DNA of 64,000 nt, taken from contig JARLIS010000063.1 in NCBI GenBank assembly GCA_031291615.1, forward strand, positions 23,067-87,066, given 5' to 3'. Position 1 is the stretch's first letter, and each line of letters starts with the position of its first letter. Origin of the DNA: Parvibaculum sp. Its GTDB lineage: Bacteria; Pseudomonadota; Alphaproteobacteria; Parvibaculales; Parvibaculaceae. The notes below the pieces were generated by a model. That model did not search any database. It had not been told where the DNA came from and saw only the letters and a list, made by a program, of their open reading frames with translations. A program made the position numbers and the translations under genes. Shown here one piece after another: positions 55,561 through 64,000 of this stretch.

Positions 55561-56343
55561 TTAACCCTGGTCCGCTTTGTAGAGGCGGTCGGCCGCATCG
55601 ACATAGTATTCAGCCATGTCCGCGGGGACACGCGCATCGAAGCCCAAAAATTTGCGGGTTTTGGCAGGAAGTGCAGCGACGGCTTCGGGTGGAATCATGC
55701 GCGGGAAGTCGAAGCGCTGTTTCATGAAGGCGCGCACGGCATAGACCGTCACCCCGCAGCGGATTTCGGATGTTGTATTGGCGCTGGCACGATGAAAACA
55801 GCGCGGCTTGAAGAACACCGCCGCTCCCGCCGGGCGCGCCACGCTGGTCGCGTAACGCTCGAATGTGGCCGCGTCGGGCGTTTTCTCCAAATTCTGCGAC
55901 CCCGGCAGATAAAGTGTCGCGCCGTTCTCATTGGTAAAATTGTCGAGCGCGAGCGTCATGATCAAACCGTCATCATAGCCGGGAATGACACGTGGCGAAT
56001 CTACATGAATGTTCATCGAGGCCGGTTTGCCGCCGGGCAACAGGAAGGTGGAGCCATAGTTGTAGAGAATGCATGTCGGCGTCAGGAACCGTTCGAAAAT
56101 CTGATGCATGACAGGACTTCCAAGCAGATCCAGAAATGCGCCGCCATAGATCGCAAGATTGACGATCAGATCCTCACTTTTCTGCGGCCGGTGCTTCCAT
56201 TTCGCCTGATCGACCGCGATCGTTTCGATCAGGTCTTTTCGCAGGCGGGACACGAGGCCGACGTCGATCACGTCCTCGACAATCGAAAACCCGAGAGTGT
56301 GGATTTCATAGGCTACGCGATCCAGTTCACTTGCCGTCAGCAT
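55561..56343 (-). CDS. PhyH family Fe(II)/2OG dioxygenase
   Basis: 260 aa. H-x-D in SMNIHVDSPRVIP, distal His in FKPRCFHRASANTTSEIRCGVTVYAVR. Probably hydroxylates a lipid or sugar intermediate. Tandem with a second PhyH gene (31 bp apart) in a glycan/lipid modification set. Confidence 0.85.
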   Translation of the reverse strand: MLTASELDRVAYEIHTLGFSIVEDVIDVGLVSRLRKDLIETIAVDQAKWKHRPQKSEDLIVNLAIYGGAFLDLLGSPVMHQIFERFLTPTCILYNYGSTFLLPGGKPASMNIHVDSPRVIPGYDDGLIMTLALDNFTNENGATLYLPGSQNLEKTPDAATFERYATSVARPAGAAVFFKPRCFHRASANTTSEIRCGVTVYAVRAFMKQRFDFPRMIPPEAVAALPAKTRKFLGFDARVPADMAEYYVDAADRLYKADQG

Positions 56344-56374
56344 TCGCCAACTCCGTAGAAAATTTATCGTGGCT

Positions 56375-57190
56375 TTACGAACTTCTGGGCCGGCGCTTGC
56401 GCCATTCGCCTACGCTGGTCGCCGTTTCCAGACCGTAGCCGAGCAGCCGCGCGAGGACCGGGTCATCCGCATGGCGTCCTTTCAGAAGAGCGGGCAGATC
56501 GATCTGCTGCCGCATGAAGGGCTGCACGAACACATGGTTGACGCCATGCCGCGGCCTGTTCGTCATATTCTGCCCGCCGCGGTGAAACGTCATGGCGTCG
56601 AGAACGATGAAGGATCCGGCAGGCGCAGCCACGGGCCTTTCAAGCCTGCGAATGGCTTCATCCGATGGAAAGGGCTCCATCTTGTGCGAGCCGGGAACGA
56701 CGACTGTCGCGCCATTTTCTTCCGTGAATGCGTCGGCGCAAAACAGCGCGTTCAAGGCCAATGGACGGCTGGAGACGAAATGCTGATATGGCAGGTCTCG
56801 ATGAAAACGAATCTGGTGATGCGTTTCGCCAGGATGAATGACGATCGAATTCTGCTGGCTCAGGATGAAATAGCCGCCAAGCATCCTTTCCACAAGACCG
56901 AGAAGGCGCGGATTTTTGACCAGGTCCAGAAACGCCTCGTCATAGGCGAGCATAGCTCGCGCTGTGTCCGCATCGCCGATCTGCCGCATCGCCTCGGACC
57001 CACCGAATTCCTCTGTCTGCAAGGCGACGACAGGCGCAATCCGATTGCGAAGGTCCGCAACCCGTTCGGGAGCGAGGCCACTGTCGAGGACAGTGAAGCC
57101 GATGAGGCGCAGCTCTTCCGCATGGACATCAAGGTCGCATGCCGCCTCCGTCCTCTCGGTCACGCCAAAATGCAAAATGGGTTCGCTCAT
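56375..57190 (-). CDS. PhyH family Fe(II)/2OG dioxygenase
   Basis: 271 aa from MSEPILHFG; the frame extends to 57274. Iron motif H-R-D in QIRFHRDLPYQ and distal His in DAMTFHRGGQNMTNRPRHGVNHVF. Neighbouring gene at 55561 is a paralogue-like PhyH protein, suggesting successive oxidations of one substrate (inference). Confidence 0.86.
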   Translation of the reverse strand: MSEPILHFGVTERTEAACDLDVHAEELRLIGFTVLDSGLAPERVADLRNRIAPVVALQTEEFGGSEAMRQIGDADTARAMLAYDEAFLDLVKNPRLLGLVERMLGGYFILSQQNSIVIHPGETHHQIRFHRDLPYQHFVSSRPLALNALFCADAFTEENGATVVVPGSHKMEPFPSDEAIRRLERPVAAPAGSFIVLDAMTFHRGGQNMTNRPRHGVNHVFVQPFMRQQIDLPALLKGRHADDPVLARLLGYGLETATSVGEWRKRRPRSS

Positions 57191-57278
57191 CTTTTCATGT
57201 CCGCGAAAATGAACTCCAGGGTCGCTTATCCTCAGGGAAACTTCCGGAGTGTGCCAACGCATTTGCCGCATCACCCAT

Positions 57279-58169
57279 TCAGGTCGATACGGACAGTCTC
57301 TGGTCCTTTACAGCCACAAGCAATCTCGATCCGCCAAAGGGCAAATCGACACCCCACTCAATCAGGCGCCGCTCCAATGAAAGCGCAAAGGTAAGCGCAC
57401 GATTCACAATAGGGCTGATCCTGAACTCGCTGGACGGGTCATAGTCCTCGATTCCCGGAGTACGCAGCCGCGACAGGATCATTGCGGGCAACAGAACCGA
57501 TACAAATGACGTGCTGCGCAATATTCTGTATCCGGCCGCCTCCACCCGGCTGCGCAATTGCGACGCCGTGTATCTTCGCGCATGACATGCATGTTCGTCG
57601 ACGGTGCTCCACAACCAGGGATGCTGCGGCACTGTCAATATAAGTACCCCACCCTGCCGCGTCGCCTTGTAAAGTTGCGCGAAAACGGCTTCGTCCTCTT
57701 CGATATGTTCAATGACGTCAAAAGCTCCCACCAGATCGAACTCTTCTTCGAAGGGTATTTTCCTGGCATCCATCTGCGCGAAATGCGCGGTGGGAACTCT
57801 CATCGCCGCATAACGCAGGCCCGCAGAAAAGACCTCGCTTCCCGTCAACAACCTTCCGGGGAATTCTTTCGCTATGCCGGACAAAACGTATCCGGTGCCG
57901 CAACCGACCTCGAGATAGGATTCAAAACGCGGAAAATACTTCCGCAACGCCCATAAAATTAACTTGTTGCGGGATGTGAACCAGAAGTTCCCTTCCTCGT
58001 TGCTCGCGAGGTTGGAAAAGTACTCGGCCTTGAAGCCTCCGCCACCCTCCGCAAGCTCCGGAGCCCAGGCGTCGAACCCTTCGATCGTCGGCGGCTTGAA
58101 TCCGCAAGAAGGACACGAGCCTGCTTCGGCGCTGTAAGCCTTTCCTTCGCAGTCAGGGCAAAGAATCAT
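57279..58169 (-). CDS. SAM-dependent methyltransferase with N-terminal zinc ribbon
   Basis: 296 aa. A C-x2-C / C-x2-C zinc ribbon (ILCPDCEGKAYSAEAGSCPSCGF) precedes YLEVGCGTGYVLSGIA (motif I), LVGAFDVIEHIEEDE and GGVLILTVPQHPWLWSTVDEHACHARRYT. Of the Methyltransf_11/23 type seen in polysaccharide clusters. It overlaps the GtrA gene by 4 bp. Confidence 0.87.
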   Translation of the reverse strand: MILCPDCEGKAYSAEAGSCPSCGFKPPTIEGFDAWAPELAEGGGGFKAEYFSNLASNEEGNFWFTSRNKLILWALRKYFPRFESYLEVGCGTGYVLSGIAKEFPGRLLTGSEVFSAGLRYAAMRVPTAHFAQMDARKIPFEEEFDLVGAFDVIEHIEEDEAVFAQLYKATRQGGVLILTVPQHPWLWSTVDEHACHARRYTASQLRSRVEAAGYRILRSTSFVSVLLPAMILSRLRTPGIEDYDPSSEFRISPIVNRALTFALSLERRLIEWGVDLPFGGSRLLVAVKDQRLSVST

Positions 58170-58579
58170 AAAGCCGACCCATCTGATTCCGAAGCCGCCG
58201 GAAATACAAAAACCCGGAACATCACGAAAAGAAACAGAGCGACGATTAGAATCGAGACCGCTTGCACCAATTGATGGGGAAAGCGAAGCCGATCAACGAA
58301 TATCAACAACAACAAAATGTTGAGCAAATATCCGAACGCGTGCGCCACGACGTAGCGAAACGAGCTTCCGAGCAAATGCCCGCGGTGAGAAAAAGTCCAT
58401 TGGCGGTTTCCGAAATATCCCATGAGAGCGCCAACGGGATAGAGAATGGAGACAGTCGTCTTCGGTCCGACGCCGATTATTCCCGTTACAAATAGATAGA
58501 GCCCGAAGCCCACAACATTCGTCGCAAGGCCGACGAGAACAAAACGCAGTAGCTGTTTTTGCAGCAACCTGTCGGTCAT
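58166..58579 (-). CDS. GtrA-family membrane protein
   Basis: 137 aa from MTDRLLQKQLLRFVLVGL; an upstream GTG at 58621 that overlaps the preceding stop is an alternative. Four TM helices (about 8-30, 35-55, 68-92, 98-120) with GNRQWTFSHRG between the second and third, typical of GtrA. Helps flip or transfer undecaprenyl-linked sugars with a GT2 such as 60927-61883. Confidence 0.87.
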   Translation of the reverse strand: MTDRLLQKQLLRFVLVGLATNVVGFGLYLFVTGIIGVGPKTTVSILYPVGALMGYFGNRQWTFSHRGHLLGSSFRYVVAHAFGYLLNILLLLIFVDRLRFPHQLVQAVSILIVALFLFVMFRVFVFPAASESDGSAL

Positions 58580-58617
58580 GATTTTTCGGGCGTTCCCGAC
58601 ATGTACGGAGAAAAGCA

Positions 58618-59532
58618 TCACATGCCCTCAAGCACAGCCAGACCGAAGCCAGTGCGGCCATAACCGTCGCCGCAATAGAGCATGTAACGCTTCCCTCCAT
58701 GATCGAATATGGATGGGTATTCGACGCTCTCGCCGTCCCACTTGCCGGGGCTGACGTCTATTCCCACTTCATCGTCCTTGCGGATCCAGTTTTCACCGTC
58801 GACGGATTCCGCATATCCGATGCGGTACCTCTCACCGCGAAAGGCGTACCACATGCGATATAGGCCTGGATCGGCAACGACGCAGGGGCGCGCAAACGCG
58901 AATTCGGCATCGGATGTGGGAATGATCACCACTTTTCCGTCACGGATCCATGAAACGCCATCGCGGGAATGCGCGGCCTTGATCATATGATCCATATCGG
59001 CCTTTTCCGCCCCCCAAGAGAGGTTCGATCCGTACCAGGCTCGGAATGTGCCGTCTTTTTCTATGACCCAAGGATAGGACAATGTGTAGGGATCGACTTG
59101 CGATCTGTCCATGACGGGCGCGAGAGACACGCGCTCGAACGTATCGCCGCCGTCGCGGCTAACGGCGAGGCCTATCGCATTACGCCAAGGTACCGTGACG
59201 CCGAGATTCCAGCCCATGTAATAGAGCCACAGCTCGCCGCCGCGCCGCAGAATACATCCGATCGACGCGCCGCTATCGTCGAAGCAACCGATCGTGCCCG
59301 GCGACAGTGCGGGGCGCGGCGAGACGCGCAGAATTCTGGTCGGCTCTTTCAGATCGATTTCGACCCAGCCGACGCTGGATCGATTTTCGACATCGCGCGT
59401 GCTGAAATATATGCGGACGAGCTCGCCGTCCCCAATGAGCGCTACGGGATTGGCGGCGTGCGAATGCATCCATGCCGCATCTCCAGCGGGAACAAATACA
59501 CGCCCAAGCTTCTTCCACTTCATCGGCGCCAT
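58618..59532 (-). CDS. Five-bladed beta-propeller glycosidase-like protein
   Basis: 304 aa. Repeats like YFSTRDVENRSSVGWVEIDL, SPGTIGCFDDSGASIGCIL, LWLYYMGWNLG, PCVVADPGLYRMWYAF and IGYAESVDGENWIR fit the GH43/GH32/GH130-like propeller. No secretion signal. Found in surface-sugar clusters; catalytic acids are not confidently placed. Overlaps the acetyltransferase gene by one base. Confidence 0.75.
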   Translation of the reverse strand: MAPMKWKKLGRVFVPAGDAAWMHSHAANPVALIGDGELVRIYFSTRDVENRSSVGWVEIDLKEPTRILRVSPRPALSPGTIGCFDDSGASIGCILRRGGELWLYYMGWNLGVTVPWRNAIGLAVSRDGGDTFERVSLAPVMDRSQVDPYTLSYPWVIEKDGTFRAWYGSNLSWGAEKADMDHMIKAAHSRDGVSWIRDGKVVIIPTSDAEFAFARPCVVADPGLYRMWYAFRGERYRIGYAESVDGENWIRKDDEVGIDVSPGKWDGESVEYPSIFDHGGKRYMLYCGDGYGRTGFGLAVLEGM

Positions 59533-60194
59533 CAGATCTTCCGCAGTCGAGAGCTCGGCACCCGCGATCTTTCCGTCGCCGCGCCTATATAGACGCCCTC
59601 GGGCTCGACATCGGCGAGCACCAGCGCATTCGCGCCGATGACGCTTTTTGCCCCAATCTTGACGTGATCGCGCAGGGTCGCGTTAACACCGATGAAACAG
59701 CTTTCCCCAATCTCCACGCCGCCCGAGACGACGACATGGGAAGCGAGAAAGCAATGATCGTGAATTGTGGAATGATGCCCGACGTGATTGCCGCTCCAGA
59801 GTGTCACGTTGTCGCCTATGACAACGAAAGGCTGAATCGTGTTGTCTTCTAGGATGAAGCAATTGTCGCCGATCCGTCCGTCGTTGAGAATGGTGGCATG
59901 TGAGCTGAGATAGCTGGCGAGGCTATAGCCCTTGGCTTTCGCGGCCAGATATTTTTCGCGCCGGAGCTGATTGAGGCCCGAATAGCTCAGGGCGATGAAA
60001 AACTCATAAGCCTCCGGAGGGTATCGCGCTTCCACGTCCTCAAAGGCAACGACGGGCAATCCATGAAATTCCGGCGTCGTCAGGAAAGCGCCATCCACTG
60101 AAAAGGCCGCCACTTCGCGCTTCGTATCGGTCGTGAAGTAGTAATGCGCGAGTTCCGCAATGTCGCCCGCACCAAAAATTACGATCGGCTTCAT
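59532..60194 (-). CDS. PglD/NeuD-type sugar O/N-acetyltransferase
   Basis: 220 aa. An N-terminal Rossmann-like segment (IVIFGAGDIAELAHYYF) is followed by hexapeptide repeats of the left-handed beta-helix (ILNDGRIGDNCFILEDNTIQPFVVIGDNVTLWSGNHVGHHSTI...). Acetyl-CoA-dependent acetylation of an amino sugar is likely. Overlaps the methyltransferase gene by 4 bp. Confidence 0.92.
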   Translation of the reverse strand: MKPIVIFGAGDIAELAHYYFTTDTKREVAAFSVDGAFLTTPEFHGLPVVAFEDVEARYPPEAYEFFIALSYSGLNQLRREKYLAAKAKGYSLASYLSSHATILNDGRIGDNCFILEDNTIQPFVVIGDNVTLWSGNHVGHHSTIHDHCFLASHVVVSGGVEIGESCFIGVNATLRDHVKIGAKSVIGANALVLADVEPEGVYIGAATERSRVPSSRLRKI

Positions 60195-60826
60195 GGCTGC
60201 TTCCTCACGAGAATTGTGAACTCGTACAAATCGTAGTCGTGCAGCAGCGCCACGTTTCGCGCGAAACGCCGCTTGCAGAGATCGAACAGCGCGACCGGAT
60301 CCGCATAATAGAGATCCTCGCGCATGAATTCCCGATCCGAATAGGAGGTCAAGCAGTTGAAGGCAAAGCCGAGGCGGCTGGTCCTGTCCAACACCTCCAG
60401 CGTATCTTCCAGATATTTCCCCCAGGCTTCCTTGGTATGGCCGAGGCTAACGTTGAAGATGCCGCTGGCGATCCCGTAATCCGCAATGCCGGGCGGTTCC
60501 GAACTTACGACAAAATGCGCCTCTGGCGCGGATTGCCGGGCGCGGGCCGCCTCGATCATCTTCTCCGAGACGTCGCAACCCGTATAGCTCGCAATCTCGA
60601 AATCCGACTTCATGAATTCGTAGAGCGCGCCATACCCGCAACCGAGGTCGTTGATGGAGACGGGCCGGGAGATATCGATGATTTTCAGAAGTTGCCGAAA
60701 GCGGTTTTTCTGGCCCTCTTCGCTATTCCAATCGACGCCGCGCGGCGTTTCGCCATGCGCGGCGAGCTTTCCCGAATAGTATCCCGCCACGTCGGAAAGA
60801 ATGTCCTTTTTGGAGCCGTCGCTCAT
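60191..60826 (-). CDS. Class I SAM-dependent methyltransferase
   Basis: 211 aa. Motif I VSINDLGCGYGALYEFM and motif IV-like IASGIFNVSLGH. Sugar or lipid methylation likely by neighbours. ATGA overlap with a truncated methyltransferase ORF upstream (60823-60933). Confidence 0.88.
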   Translation of the reverse strand: MSDGSKKDILSDVAGYYSGKLAAHGETPRGVDWNSEEGQKNRFRQLLKIIDISRPVSINDLGCGYGALYEFMKSDFEIASYTGCDVSEKMIEAARARQSAPEAHFVVSSEPPGIADYGIASGIFNVSLGHTKEAWGKYLEDTLEVLDRTSRLGFAFNCLTSYSDREFMREDLYYADPVALFDLCKRRFARNVALLHDYDLYEFTILVRKQP

Positions 60827-60933
60827 TGGTCGCTCCCGGGCCCGACTTCAGCGAGGCGCCCCCGCGGCAGAAGGCTGATCCGCTCACGGAGATACATGAG
60901 CTGCAACAATGTTCCGGGCGGAAGCGCTACCAT
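60823..60933 (-). pseudogene. Truncated methyltransferase N-terminus (36 codons)
   Basis: Reads MVALPPGTLLQLMYLRERIS... and ends LAEVGPGSDQ-stop, i.e. the lead-in and motif I (E-x-G-P-G-S) of a methyltransferase, cut right there. The start overlaps the GT2 stop and the TGA overlaps the next ATG, as in an intact operon after an internal deletion. Confidence 0.65.
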
Positions 60934-61883
60934 TCGCGGACACTCTCGGAAATCGTATCCACCACGTAAAGAGGCCGTCCCTTGATCTGCTCGAATATCT
61001 TGCCGATGTAGATTCCCACGACGCCCAGCCCTATCAAAATCAAACCCGTGCTGATCAGTATAAGCACGGCAAGGCTGGTCCAGCCGGGTTGCGCACCCAT
61101 TATGAAATAGCGATAGATCAGGCCAAGGGCAAAGACGCCGCCGGCAGCGGCAAGCACCATTCCGGTCACGGCTATCCAAGTCAGAAGGACCGTGGATTGA
61201 AAGAAAATCCCGTCGATCGCGTGCCGCACCAGACTGGATAGAGAATAAGAGCTCGGACCGTGGACACGGGTCTGATGCGGATAATCGACCGTGCCTGCAT
61301 TAAATCCCAACCACCTCAAGATAAACAGGTAATGCCGCTCGCGTTCGCTGAAGCTGAGGAAGGCGTCGATGACTTTGCGAGTGAGAATGCTGTAAGAGCC
61401 GTAGCTTCCATCGATTTTTCTGCCTGCGAGGCGGCTCAGAAGCCAGAAATAGGCTTTTGCGCCCATAATCCGGAAGGTCGAATGTTCCCTTTTGACCCGT
61501 CGCGCCACGACGTAGTCATGGCCTTCGAGAAGCCTGGCATACAGGTCGGCAATCAGCTCAGGCGGGTCCTGAAGATCGCAGTCGAGAACGACGGCGACGT
61601 CACCTCGCGCCGCGGAGAGTCCGGCCGTAATCGCAATATGCTGCCCGAAGTTGCGGCTGAGTCTGACACCGCGAACAGACTTATGCTGCTTCTGGATTGA
61701 CAGAATATTCAGCCAAGCGTCGTCCGGGCTGCGGTCGTCCACAAGAATTATCTCATATCGCGCGGCAATATTCTCCAACACGCGTTCAAGCCGCTCGCAT
61801 AATCCCTCAAGGCATCCAGAGCAACGATAGACGGGCACGACGACACTGAATGCAGGGACAGCCGGCTTTGTATTGTCGGTCAT
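60927..61883 (-). CDS. GT2 glycosyltransferase, dolichol-phosphate mannosyltransferase/bactoprenol type
   Basis: About 318 aa from MTDNTKPAVP; the frame is open to 61979. GT2 domain: FSVVVPVYRCSGCLEGL, EIILVDDRSPDDAW, VVLDCDLQDPPEL. Two C-terminal TM helices (about 230-250 and 265-290). With GtrA it likely makes and flips an undecaprenyl-P-linked sugar for surface glycan decoration. Confidence 0.93.
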   Translation of the reverse strand: MTDNTKPAVPAFSVVVPVYRCSGCLEGLCERLERVLENIAARYEIILVDDRSPDDAWLNILSIQKQHKSVRGVRLSRNFGQHIAITAGLSAARGDVAVVLDCDLQDPPELIADLYARLLEGHDYVVARRVKREHSTFRIMGAKAYFWLLSRLAGRKIDGSYGSYSILTRKVIDAFLSFSERERHYLFILRWLGFNAGTVDYPHQTRVHGPSSYSLSSLVRHAIDGIFFQSTVLLTWIAVTGMVLAAAGGVFALGLIYRYFIMGAQPGWTSLAVLILISTGLILIGLGVVGIYIGKIFEQIKGRPLYVVDTISESVREW

Positions 61884-62433
61884 AAGGAAGTCCGTGCCGT
61901 TGAAAATAAGGGGGTTGCCAACCCCGTCTACGAATTCAGGTTTCAGTTTAGCAGCATACAATGTCCGGCAAAGAAACAACCCAATTGGTTTGCCACGCCG
62001 CCCTGCAACGCCAACCGGCGAAGCTACCGCAGTCTCCGATGTTTACAATTTCAATATTGCAACATATCTCGCGCCCTCGCCCGACCCACCAGCGCCACTC
62101 GAACGAAGCGCCGCGAATGGAGCGCTTTGACTCTTGCGGGAGCCGCGAGTTGCTCGCGTAACACATTGATTACGTGAAATTTTTCAGACTCGATCACCCG
62201 CACATAGCCGCGGGCGCAGAAATAAGTGCCCACGCGCAGACGTCATTCCAAACATCATCCTTATTGCTCTTTGTGCTGAGTGCCTCCAAGATTCCGCGGG
62301 GCACATGCCGCAAGTGGTCTTAGAGAGACAGACTGGCGGCGGGACTGTGGTTTGTTCCGGCGCGCCAAGTATATTCAGTAATGAGTCGACGCCAACCGCA
62401 TCGCCAAGCCCCACGACCTCGGCTCAGCGGAAT
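61884..62433. other. Intergenic region without a supported gene
   Basis: About 550 bp between the GT2 start and the efflux gene end. Only short ORFs; none supported. A run GTGCCCAC...GCGGGCGC near 62210-62236 and AT-rich 62160-62190 may be promoter DNA. Confidence 0.45.
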
Positions 62434-63840
62434 TCAGGGAGACGTGGTCGCGGCGGCCGCGCTTTGCCGCGCTGTAGCCGATGCCCCTGCCCCGTTCCAC
62501 CAGCCGCCACCCAGCGCCGCATATAGGGCGACCGTGTCCTGATATTGCGCGGCGCGGGCTTCGATGTTCGCTATGCGCGCCTGATGATATTGCGCATTGG
62601 CGACGAGCACGTCCGACCAGGTGGCGAGCCCGGCCTTGTAGTTCGCTTGCGTAAGGCTTTGCGCGCGGGATGCGGTGTGCACGCCACGATCCGAGATCTC
62701 GACGGTTTCGGCGTCGTGCTCAAGGCCGCGCATCGTGTCGGCCACCTGCTCGAAGGCGACGAGCACCGTCTGGCGGTAATTCGCGGATGAGGCCTTATAG
62801 GCGTTGATCGCAGCATCGCGCTCGGACAGGAGCGTGCCGCCCCGGAATATAGGTTGGGTGAGGCCTGCGCCGATGCCCCAGACCCTGCTCCCCGACGCAA
62901 GCAGTCCCCGCGTCGAAGTGTCGGAGAGGCCGAAGCTTCCATCGAGCGTGATGCTCGGCAGCATCGCGGCGGTCGCAACGCCAATTTCGGCGCTCGCGGC
63001 GTGGAGCGCCGCCTCGGCTTCGAGAATATCGGGACGCTGCCGGACAAGCGCGGAGGGCGCCGACAATGGCAGAGTATGGGGAAGCGTCAGCTCCGCGAAT
63101 TCGAGATGCACTGGAGGCGCCTCCGCCGGAAAGCTCCCGCGCAATACGGCGAGAAGATTTTGCGACTGCGACAGTTTCTGACGCAATGCCGGAAGCTGCG
63201 CCTGCGTCGCGTCGAGCTGTGTTTGCAGGCTCAGGACGCCTGCATAATTCGCCGTTCCGGCCTTTGCCTGCACTTCCGCGAGCCGGACCTGTTCCTTCTC
63301 GGTTGCTACAATCTCGTTCGTCGCCTCGATTTCGGCTTCATAGGCCGCCGACGCGATCATCGTATTGGCGACGTTCGACGCCAGCGTCAGCGACGCGGCG
63401 CGGGCGACATTGCGCTGATAGTCGACCGATGCGGCAAGCGCTTCGACCGAGCGGCGCTCGCCGCCGAAAATATCGAGCACGTAGCTTATTGTCGCGGATG
63501 CCGTGAAGAGATTGAAAACACCCTCGTTCAGCCTTGCAGGCGTCGCGTTGCGCGATGGGCGCTCGCGCGTCGCGTCGATGCCCGCACTCACCTGCGGATA
63601 GAAGACGCCCTGACCGGCGCGAAGCTCATCCTGTGCGCCGCGCAGATTTGCCTCTGCCGCCGCAACGGTCGGACTGGCTTCAAGCCCTTGGCGGACCGCA
63701 TCGTTGAGCGAGGGGCTGGCAAACAGCCGCCACCAGTCGGGCGGTAGGTTGGCATCGGGGCTGAAACGCTGCGACGTGCTGTCCGTCGCGCCCGTCTCCG
63801 GCCCGTCGCCGGATGTGTATTTCGTCACCGTAGGCGCCGC
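62434..63840 (-). CDS. NodT-type RND efflux outer-membrane lipoprotein, N-terminus lost
   Basis: About 470 aa readable. Outer-membrane efflux (OEP) repeats: WWRLFASPSLNDAVRQGLEASPTVAAAEANLRGA, YVLDIFGGERRSVEA, ANYAGVLSLQTQLDATQAQL, RQRPDILEAEAALHAASAEIGVATAAMLPSITL and LGGGWW at the end. It would be the TolC-like component of a tripartite pump. The signal peptide and lipobox should lie right of 63840, where the sequence is unusable. Confidence 0.9.
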   Translation of the reverse strand, partial: AAPTVTKYTSGDGPETGATDSTSQRFSPDANLPPDWWRLFASPSLNDAVRQGLEASPTVAAAEANLRGAQDELRAGQGVFYPQVSAGIDATRERPSRNATPARLNEGVFNLFTASATISYVLDIFGGERRSVEALAASVDYQRNVARAASLTLASNVANTMIASAAYEAEIEATNEIVATEKEQVRLAEVQAKAGTANYAGVLSLQTQLDATQAQLPALRQKLSQSQNLLAVLRGSFPAEAPPVHLEFAELTLPHTLPLSAPSALVRQRPDILEAEAALHAASAEIGVATAAMLPSITLDGSFGLSDTSTRGLLASGSRVWGIGAGLTQPIFRGGTLLSERDAAINAYKASSANYRQTVLVAFEQVADTMRGLEHDAETVEISDRGVHTASRAQSLTQANYKAGLATWSDVLVANAQYHQARIANIEARAAQYQDTVALYAALGGGWWNGAGASATARQSAAAATTSP

Positions 63841-64000
63841 GGGGGGGCGGGCGGGGGGGGGGGCCCCGGCGCCCCCCCCCCCCCCCCCCCCCGCGACAAC
63901 CCACACGCCGGGGGGGGGTGGGGGGGGGGGGGGGGCGCGCCCACCCCGCGGGTGGGGCTCCCGCGTGCGGGGGGCGGGGGGGGGGGGGGGGCGGGCGCGG
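63841..64000. other. G-run/C-run sequence, probable contig-end artefact
   Basis: Runs of 7 to over 15 G or C fill this stretch and break the efflux gene. Real bacterial DNA of this composition is very unusual; poly-G is typical of failed base calls. Treat as unreliable. Confidence 0.85.

Overview
The window is high-GC DNA with alphaproteobacterial gene content and order: guaA, rsmB, guaB, rlmE and a Ppx/GppA phosphatase in one leftward run beside tRNA-Gln. A Parvibaculum-like or Hyphomicrobiales-like host is my guess from gene content only; no 16S is present. The left edge cuts a TetR gene. The right edge (about 63841-64000) is implausible G-run/C-run sequence and is probably a contig-end artefact.

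Layout. (1) 1-9455 holds small regulator/enzyme modules: TetR, AraC, a methyltransferase, a DUF899 protein with a small membrane protein, a TPR/winged-helix regulator with a beta-propeller protein, ArsR with an SRPBCC protein, a GST, a PhyH-type dioxygenase with a divergent TetR, and rpiB. Several have clear operator palindromes. (2) 9438-15330 is a mosaic built against the 3' end of guaA. Two extra guaA 3' ends (13276-13441 and 10808-10861) and a 134-bp duplication (9438-9571 / 10859-10991) separate three cargo blocks: HxlR+GST, M20 amidohydrolase+TRIC channel, and epimerase+TetR. (3) 15330-22200 is the housekeeping run and tRNA-Gln(CTG).

(4) 22201-37471 is a genomic island of about 15.3 kb in the 3' end of tRNA-Gln. 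A 17-bp direct repeat of the tRNA end marks both borders (22184-22200 and 37455-37471). It carries a tyrosine integrase, a serine recombinase followed by a DUF6998-like protein, and a probable replication module (iteron-like array at 31567-31790, small RHH-like protein, 655-aa helicase-like ATPase). It also carries a defence-like set (one-TM protein + SIR2-family protein, an Abi-alpha-like protein, an Rx4H HEPN-like protein next to a four-TM protein) and a protein matching the proteasome/HslV Ntn-hydrolase pattern with Thr1, Asp17, Arg19 and Lys33 at proteasome spacing. A SRAP/HMCES-like gene is split into two incomplete copies on either side of the integrase region. This island is where an undescribed system is most likely.

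(5) 37568-38557 is an aldo/keto reductase. (6) 38591-54774 is a complete 17-gene leftward aryl polyene (APE) cluster. It follows the C-D-E-F-G-H/I-J-K-L-M-N-O-P-Q-R order of the described ape clusters, with an ammonia-lyase and an FAD oxidoreductase added, an apeH-apeI fusion, and a one-base frameshift in the apeJ-like gene. Together these genes would make an aromatic starter, activate it, extend and reduce it on two ACPs, attach it to a lipid/glycan carrier and export it. (7) 54857-61883 is a leftward surface-glycan/lipid set: two PhyH dioxygenases, two methyltransferases plus a truncated third, GtrA, a beta-propeller glycosidase-like protein, a PglD-like acetyltransferase and a GT2. (8) 62434 onward is a NodT-type outer-membrane efflux lipoprotein whose N-terminus is lost in the bad sequence.
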